Of a stretch of DNA of 64,000 bases, positions 57,638 to 64,000 are shown piece after piece; within the stretch, counting starts at the first letter, position 1, and every line of letters begins with the position of its first letter. The stretch comes from Lumnitzera littorea (lineage: Eukaryota > Streptophyta > Magnoliopsida > Myrtales > Combretaceae). The stretch is taken from positions 37,846,806 through 37,910,805 of the forward strand of contig JAMXBB010000003.1 of assembly GCA_024138015.1 (NCBI GenBank). Direction: 5' to 3'. The position numbers were made by a program, and so were the translations under genes. The notes beneath the pieces were generated by a model. It worked only from the letters and a program-made list of their open reading frames with translations. It made no database searches and was not told the DNA's origin.

Positions 57638-58500
57638 ATTGAAGAGTACAATAATGTAAAGGCTTCCGCATTTGAAATTTTATGCATTGTAATAGTCTAA
57701 TAGATGCAAAGGTGAAAGCATCAATTCACTTTTGGGTTTAGGATATTATTAAGAATATTTCACTCTCCAATCTAGAGTCAAGCCAGCAGCTCGATTGTAG
57801 AAGAAAGGAATTTCAATATTGAATGCTTTTATAATTAATTCATAGATCAAATTTATGAAAGAACTTCTGTATGGACTTAGATTAAAACCAGTCTAAACAA
57901 TTTGCAGTGATCAAATTTTTTTGCTAGAGAGCTAATCGTTTGTAATTGGCCGGTAGGAGAAAGACCGAACCAAGATATTATTAATTACGTATTAGATGTA
58001 TAAATCTAACATACATAATCCGGTTTTTGACCCGGTAGCAATTGAGAATTTTTTAATCAAACCGACCTGTGTACATACTTTTAAAATTAGGTTTGTTGAT
58101 TACTATTTTCTTACTACCTTTTCGTTGAGGAACAAAGAGAATGCCACCGCAAGAAGAATATAAATCATAGTTTAAAACTATCCTTTGTATTTATTTTAGC
58201 TGACTTTGACGCATACGAGCAGGACAAACTAATCCATATTCATGGCCAAGGATATATGAAATAAAAAGCAATGATGACTTTACTAATATAGAAGTTAGCA
58301 AACAACTCCTATCGTCCTTTTCTTATAATCGACGAATCGATCCAGCTCGATTACCACATTGAAAATTCTGACTCCTAATCTTATGGCTTCTTACATATAC
58401 TCTTAACATTCCAAGCCATTTTCATCAACAAAGCAAGCTTTTAGTCTTCATTGCCTATTCATATAGTATCTTAATTGTTCTTAACAAGACTACATTTGCA
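57638..58500 (+). promoter_or_regulatory. Upstream region of the CASP gene
   Basis: About 860 bases between the E2 3' LTR and the CASP start codon, low in repeats. The leader probably lies within the last 100 bases, which are C/A-rich ('cattccaagccattttcatc'). TATA-like words occur at 58393 and 58459 but none is compelling. The short distance means that the old retroelement LTR sits within the likely promoter range. Confidence 0.35.
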
Positions 58501-59800
58501 ATGTCTAGCACAATCGAGGCCCCTGCTGAGAGATCAACCTCTTCCGGTAAGGGAAATGCCGGAAAAATAGCGGGTGCTGCTGGATTGGGCAGGGGGATCG
58601 CTGTGTTCGATCTGGTGCTTCGGATTTTCGCCATGGTGGCTGCTCTAGCTGCCACTGCTTCCATGGGAACAAGCGGCGAAACTCTTCCATTTTTCACTCA
58701 ATTCTTCCAATTTGATGCCGGCTATGATGATCTTCCTACTTTGCAGTAAGTAAATTAGAGTATACGTACAAGCGTGTAGTATTTAATTAATCTGTATTCT
58801 ATAAAGTATGATGAGATACAATAGCATTTGGATATCTCATCCATGATCATCTTAGAATGTATTGGTCTCCAAAAATATATATAAGCATCCACTAAGTAAT
58901 AAATATAAAAAAAACTCTTATCATATCTATAACGTCCAAACTTTTAAATCGCCATAATGAAATATTAAAGCGGTTTCACACAATAAATTCTATATGATAA
59001 ATGCTTATTTTATCTCGCTTTTAACTAAATAAAATATTTGCTTACTTTACCATTGCCACACTTAAAAAAAACACACATACATACACACAAATGAATTTAT
59101 TCTATGAAATGAGTCAAACACATGGTCCAAATATAGGAAGATGGATCAAAAGAAGACATTTAAACTTCTACTTTTTAATTATGCAGGTTTTTTGTGATTG
59201 CAATGGCCATAGTTGGTGGCTACTTGGTACTATCACTCCCTTTTTCCATCGTCTGCATCGTTCGACCACGTGCAGCCGGACCAAGAATTCTCCTGTTCAT
59301 TATGGACACTGTAAGCTCACTGGCCCTAACTTTAGATCATATAAATTCAATTACTTCGATTTATGTACATCTCTCCAGAAGTCTTTGGAATCCATTTCAT
59401 TGACCTAACTGTCATTTAATTCCTACAGTCTCTTACGGGTTGCAATGTTGGAATTTTTTTTAATTCGGCCTCTTTATTATTTGAAGATTTTCTGGGGTGT
59501 TAACAAAATTTACTCTTAGAATATATAGAGACCAAAAACTAGCTTTTCTTATCAAATGTAACAAATAAAAACTTTATTTTCCAGGTGGCGCTGGCACTGG
59601 CCACAGCAGCAGGTTCGGCCGCTGCGGCGATAGTCTATCTAGCTCACAACGGGAACCCAAGTACCAATTGGTTAGGCATCTGCAACCAATTCGGTGATTT
59701 TTGCCAGCAGATTAGCGGTTCAGTGGTCGGCTCGTTCATTGCAGTAGTGATAATGATTGTGTTGGTGATTGTTTCTGCAATGGCTCTCCGAAGGATTTGA
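58501..59800 (+). CDS. Casparian strip membrane domain protein (CASP), three exons
   Basis: Exons 58501-58745, 59187-59310 and 59585-59800 join to 194 codons. Donors are GTAAGT and GTAAGC, and acceptors TGCAG and CCAG. The start is the first ATG after the leader, giving a short cytosolic N-terminus rich in Ser, Gly and Ala. Four membrane spans are visible (about 31-53, 83-107, 115-140 and 167-189). Arg41 in span 1 and Asp122 in span 3 are the conserved charged pair of the family. The first outer loop carries ETLPFFTQF (60-68), the signature of true CASPs rather than generic CASP-like proteins. The second loop has Cys156 and Cys163 in the WLGICNQFGDFC segment. CASPs form a plasma-membrane scaffold in root endodermis that directs peroxidases and lignin deposition to the Casparian strip; that role is inferred from the family. 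No disruptive change is seen, so the gene looks intact. Confidence 0.93.
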
Positions 59801-61160
59801 AGCATCGAGAGAAAGAAGACCGTGTAATTTGATATATTTCCAAGTTTTTTTTGTACTGTGCATGAGTAACTTATTTTTCTTTGTTGTTGCAAGTTTAGTC
59901 TCATTCTTGTATTGTTAAATATGTCTTCAACGAATTGGAAAATGAAGTTTGCTAAATGCATTAGCATATGCTAATATTTTCTTCAAATTTGCCGTTCAGG
60001 GTCATTTAATTTGTTTGGTAAAACATGCTTTTGGAGTGAAAAAAAAAAAAAAAACAAAGGAATAAAAATGGAAATTGCATTTGCTAGAGATAAATGATTT
60101 TCTTTTTCTCTTAGTAATTATAACAAGAACTTAGAATTTAAACTCGATTTATTCAATTAAGAGTTTAACATTCATACTATTAAATATAACCAGACAACTT
60201 TAGTTTCTAAACTTCAATGGCCAATCATCACTTTCTAACATTATGTGATAGGATTAACATCTTGATGCTTCACCACCTCAAATATTAGATATTAGGTCGA
60301 AGGAACACGGAATGGCATTAATGAATGTGATATGTACCAAAACCCACACCCTTTATATCAATGTCACAGTGAAGCAATAGACATACATAATATTAATAAT
60401 AAGATGGAGGTTATTTGATCAGGAAAAAAGATTGTATTTTCATCAGAAAATATTTTGGGTAAATTACAGTAATATCTCTTAAAAAATTTTAAAATTATAG
60501 AAATTCCCTAGAATTCTAAAAGATTGCACTTATATAATTTAATTGATATTGAAAAATTTTTCTTACAATATTATACCGAGTAAGACTTTTACATAAATAT
60601 GTGCTTGTAATTATTCTTTTAGAATGATCTATCATCTGGTTTTAGGTTCCTTTTTTTTTTCCCATTAGTTACTATTTTATCAACTAATAATAAAGGTTAA
60701 ATTGAGTGATAAATACACTTAAAAATAATTACATTTATAAACTGACACTAAAATTGACTTCTTGTATATTAAGAAAAATTTTTGGTATAAATATTTTCCA
60801 GTGCAGTATTGTATCCGAGATTTTTCCATAATTTTAATAGCTTTTTGGATGTGCCACCATTATTTATTGCAATATTATTTTACCAAATACTTTGGTCATT
60901 TTTAATTGTTCGGGATTTAAATTTATTTTTCTTACTCCTTGATATTTTCAATAAGAACACTAATCATCATCCACAGCTTGGCATTATATCAAATTTTCTA
61001 CATGCAAACATTAGGTCAATTATATGGTACATATCTATAGTATTTAAATGTCTAAAAAGGGTTTAGTATCTTTCATTTATGGTTTTTAGAATAGAGTAAT
61101 TAATTAAGGTGGTTATACAAAAAAGACTACTGAAATGAAATTATTTAAGGTGCTTATCTA
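59801..61160. other. CASP 3' flank and AT-rich intergenic DNA
   Basis: The first 150 bases are a plausible 3' UTR, T-rich with no clean AATAAA. An A-run ('gaaaaaaaaaaaaaaac', about 60039-60055) and AT-rich DNA follow. The 85-codon frame at 60809-61066 has no recognisable domain and AT-biased codons. I see nothing else. Confidence 0.35.
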
Positions 61161-61161
61161 A

Positions 61162-61184
61162 ATATATATATATATATATATATA
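61162..61184. repeat. (AT)n microsatellite
   Basis: About 23 bases of alternating AT. A second, similar run lies at 61274-61292. Confidence 0.85.
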
Positions 61185-61731
61185 CATATGCTCTTCATTT
61201 ATAATAATCATTACTTAGTGTTCTATTGTAGGTGCAACTATTGCTAGTGATAATATTTAAAGATTTTAAATATACATATATATATATATATATTTATGTA
61301 TCATGATTCATGGAATAAAGCCAATACAAGTATCTCAATTTTTATATTTTTTTATTTTAATACCTAAACTTGAAACTTGATCATTTTGGTACCCAATCTT
61401 TTAAATAAGACAAATTGGTATCTCTATTATAACAGTCGTTATTATAAAATAATAAAATAATAATATAAGTACATCAATTTTCATTTTATTTCTATTTTAG
61501 TGCTCAAATTTTATTTTTTATTTCATTTTAGTACTTTAACTTTTTAAAATAAAACAAATAAATATTTTTTTATAACAATTATTATAATAAAAAATTAATT
61601 TATCTCATTTAAAAAATTAAGGTATTAAAATAAATAAGTATGAAAACAAAAAAAAAAATTAGATATGTTTAGTAACTTTATTCCCATAATAATTCATCAC
61701 GGAACTACACGGTTTTCAAAATAAATCATTT

Positions 61732-62022
61732 TCATACCGTTGATATCTTTCTCTCTCTGTCTCCCTCCCCCCTCTCTCTCTTCCCCATTTTCACTCCCAT
61801 TGACATCCGGTAAGTATGGCTCGTGAGAGCGCCTGTCTGAAGTTTGGCAGATACATATTCGACGTAGGTTGAGGGCCATGCGAATTCATAGGTTGTCACG
61901 TTCTCTAGTGCGTGGCGGATGGATGGAGAAGAGATATTGAGGTAAATAGTATAGAAGGTGGTTGGAGAGCGATATTTTGTCATTGTTTGTTTTGGAATTC
62001 GGCCTACATCGAGAAATAGCAC
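61732..62022 (-). other. GC-richer island with CT tract; unrecognised 96-codon frame
   Basis: A CT-rich run at 61745-61790 leads into a GC-richer block unlike its neighbours. On the minus strand it encodes a 96-codon open frame (pieces: PKQTMTKYRSPTTFY, NVTTYEFAWPSTYVEYVSAKL), which I do not recognise. The C-terminus is Arg/Glu-rich only because of the CT tract. It could be a gene fragment, an unannotated leader exon, or part of a transposon. Nothing in the flanks decides this. Confidence 0.25.
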
Positions 62023-62444
62023 CCCTTAAGAATGGCAGAATTTTTCGCTTAATGGAATGCCTACTTTATGGAGTTGTCATAAATTCAATCAAACACTATA
62101 TTCACTCCAATGAATAAAGTAAAAAAAAGAATAAGATTTTTCTAATGCAATGTGCTACTGATGTTTTGCATTTACTCGCAGGAAGCAAATACAAGTTCTC
62201 AAATTTTATATTTTAAAATATATGTCTATGTACATATAGATATTTTTACAATTTCATTAATATTTTTTGAGGAAATGATTCAGCCTTCCATCTCGCTTTT
62301 AGTTTTATTTTTATTAAATCTGAACTATTGAACTAATTATATTTTTTATCATTTAAATTTGATATATATAAATTAAATGTGAAATATAAAGTAGTCCCAT
62401 CGTCATTTTTTTTTATAAGAAAAAAATATTTTTCGAAAGGGAGA

Positions 62445-62640
62445 CTACATATTTAAATTTGCTAGTGCAACCAAGAATTTATCAGATAACATCAAATAAG
62501 AAGCATTACAAGCATCAAAAGAAAGAATTTCAATGAAAGAAGATAGGGTGTTTATATTCAAATACAATACGCAAATCTTCCTTCCAGAGTTGACTACAAC
62601 CCAGTGCGCTACTTTGTTTACACCTTTACTGATCAAACCA
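62445..62640 (-). pseudogene. RNase H-like (RVT_3) C-terminal fragment
   Basis: The minus-strand frame reads MISKGVNKVAHWVVVNSGRK and then a hydrophobic tail. The NKVAHWVV segment matches the 'R.aN..AHwlA' motif near the end of plant RVT_3 RNase H domains found in LINE-derived and domesticated genes. Only about 60 codons remain, with no neighbouring LINE sequence. A short captured or truncated fragment is most likely. Confidence 0.4.
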
Positions 62641-62979
62641 ACACAAGTTTAATGGGGATCAAAACCCAAGATAAGACTAAAGAAAAGAAGCTGTTGATTC
62701 ATAGTGGGAACAAGACACTTCTGACCAAGCTTTTTAACTTTCCTGCTTTTCATTCTGACTTCTAAAGGACGTGTTGCTACGTCTGATTGGTGAAGCTTCT
62801 GACTTTGATTTCATCTCTGGTTCCGCTTCTGATTTGATTCTGCCTTTGGATGGATTCCATTCCAGCTCAGCTTTTGCTTATAGAATATTTTTTTCCATAT
62901 CATCCTTGGATAATATATTTAGTCAAGTCATTAGTTGTAATTTAGTAGCCAAATATTTCTTTTTACTATTTAGGAAGTT

Positions 62980-63320
62980 AAGATTACATGATATCCTTAG
63001 GAGTATTTTCTAGAAGATATTGGTTAATATTTAGTCAATAGATATGTTTCCTCTACATATTTTTCTTATTTGTTAGGATTCCTTCCGTGCCTATAAAAGG
63101 ACTTTGTCATGTAATCTATATCAATTAATTAATGAAATTCATATTTCTGTCAAACTTTTTTCTTAAGAATATTTTATGAGAATAGGTTTCCCGTTGAATT
63201 CTTCTTGTACTTATTAATCTTGTATTTGAGATTGTGGTGAGCACTATTATTAATAATTTCTTCAAGATTATGCTAAGTGTACCCAATTGATTATAAGAAA
63301 TCATGGATAATATTTTCAAT
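62980..63320 (+). other. LTR-like promoter/leader block
   Basis: Contains 'cctataaaaggac' (TATA box, about 63091) followed by about 40 bases to 'caattaattaatgaaattcat' and a T-rich stretch, the usual TATA/R layout of a plant LTR. No paired LTR or target duplication was found, so it may be a solo LTR remnant. Its boundaries are unknown. Confidence 0.35.
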
Positions 63321-63785
63321 TAAATGCAGTTTAATTATCAAACTAAATTGTTTAGTTTGTTAATTTTCTATATGCTTTTTATTTCTTGTTTCTACAAATA
63401 CAAAAGTTCATAAAAATATCTTCGTTTTCTTTTTTTTTTTTTCATATCTTTATTTTAGAAACACCAAAAAGCTCATATTTTTATCATTGTCATGTATAGA
63501 GTATGTGTCTTTGATTTTTTTGAGTATCTTAGGCACATCATAAATTGCATAAAAGTAACCTACTATCTCCCTTATATCAACAACAGTCTTAATTTCTAGG
63601 AGATCACACTACGGTATTTGTTTCGCTATCAAATGAATCATCCACATTAAGCTTGGTAATGTCCATAATTGGTCTTACAATATAGTTGTCTCTCTCCATG
63701 TTCCACTGATTGTTTAAGCTTAGAGGCACTGCTCTTGTGTATGGAGTCGAAACCTCAATTATCAATAGCATTGTGGACATTAAAG
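63321..63785. other. Unassigned AT-rich DNA
   Basis: No coding sequence or repeat boundary is visible. Confidence 0.3.
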
Positions 63786-64000
63786 TGTTACGGACCTCCC
63801 GAAATGGGCCATTCTTAGGAGGTTCCTAAAGCTCAAAGACGAAAGCTCAAGCCCACTAAAAGTTTATAGATGATGAAAAGCTCTAAAAGGTTCCAGAGGA
63901 GTTCAGAATCTTATATAGTAGTAGGTGGGGGTAGGTGAAGGTAGTAGCTGGGAATCAATTGTAATCATTAAATTGGATTGATCTTAACCATTAGATTGTA
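63786..64000 (+). mobile_element. Probable 5' end of an LTR, truncated by the window edge
   Basis: Begins TGTTACGGACCTCCC, a typical TG start with a GC-rich opening after AT-rich DNA, and continues beyond position 64000. No partner is in view. The opening octamer TGTTACGG is also the start of the E1 left LTR, but similarity does not continue. Confidence 0.4.

Noticed and set aside
58455..58697. Antisense frames over CASP exon 1
   Set aside because: Shadows of the GC-rich CASP coding exon. The sense strand has correct splice sites and full family homology.
59091..59408. Plus-strand frame across intron 1 and exon 2 in another phase
   Set aside because: It reads through the intron and out of phase with the CASP protein. 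Only exon 2 in the CASP phase has homology.
62771..63013. 80-codon plus-strand frame with Ser/Phe-rich sequence
   Set aside because: No recognised domain. It runs into an LTR-like TATA region and has AT-biased codons. A gene fragment cannot be excluded, but there is no support.

Overview
This window is nuclear DNA of a seed plant, most likely a eudicot. It is AT-rich and intron-bearing. It has one convincing protein-coding gene, a four-membrane-span Casparian strip membrane domain protein (CASP) in three exons at 58501-59800. Almost everything else is decayed transposable elements. The species cannot be named from the sequence.

Layout. 1-1800 is low-repeat DNA with G-box motifs and a candidate minus-strand promoter, leader exon and splice donor of a gene whose body would lie off the left edge. 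3326-3836 is a hAT-like MITE. 4144-20066 is an ancient head-to-tail array of a deletion-derivative Ty3/Gypsy element. Its unit order is Q, R (integrase tail plus LTR-like end) and P, and it repeats as Q1-R1-P1-Q2-R2-P2-Q3. Two long solo-LTR-like blocks (5579-9464 minus strand; 10526-13294), a 980-bp solo LTR (15015-15994) and a hAT-type MITE with an 8-bp target duplication (17272-17735) interrupt it. 20538-28905 is a minus-strand L1-type LINE split by a second copy of the 3.3-kb MITE family and by a 3276-bp solo LTR flanked by AAGGC. 29009-32911 is a structurally complete but pol-less gag-only LTR element flanked by GTTTG. 32917-39530 is AT-rich DNA with a recurrent degenerate motif and one LTR remnant (37091-37922).

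39534-57632 is a four-layer nest. Element E2 (TSD AAAAT) has its 5' LTR cut by E1 (39865-51906). E1 has its integrase cut by E3 (43802-50121, TSD ATGTA/ATGTG). E2 is also cut between gag and protease by a 640-bp Harbinger/Tourist-like MITE (TSD TAA) that carries a G-rich GGN tract. All three Ty3/Gypsy elements are dead, and most premature stops sit where a CAA, CAG, CGA or TGG codon is expected. The CASP gene follows, then AT-rich DNA, a fragment of an RNase H-like domain, and the 5' end of another LTR that runs off the right edge.

The functional content is therefore one root-barrier gene next to a dense transposon landfill whose insertion order can be read from target duplications and empty-site comparisons inside the window. 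I found no bacterial-type operon, CRISPR array or rRNA/tRNA gene. The most unusual items are the tandem retroelement array, the mismatched LTRs of E1 and the gag-only element related to E3.
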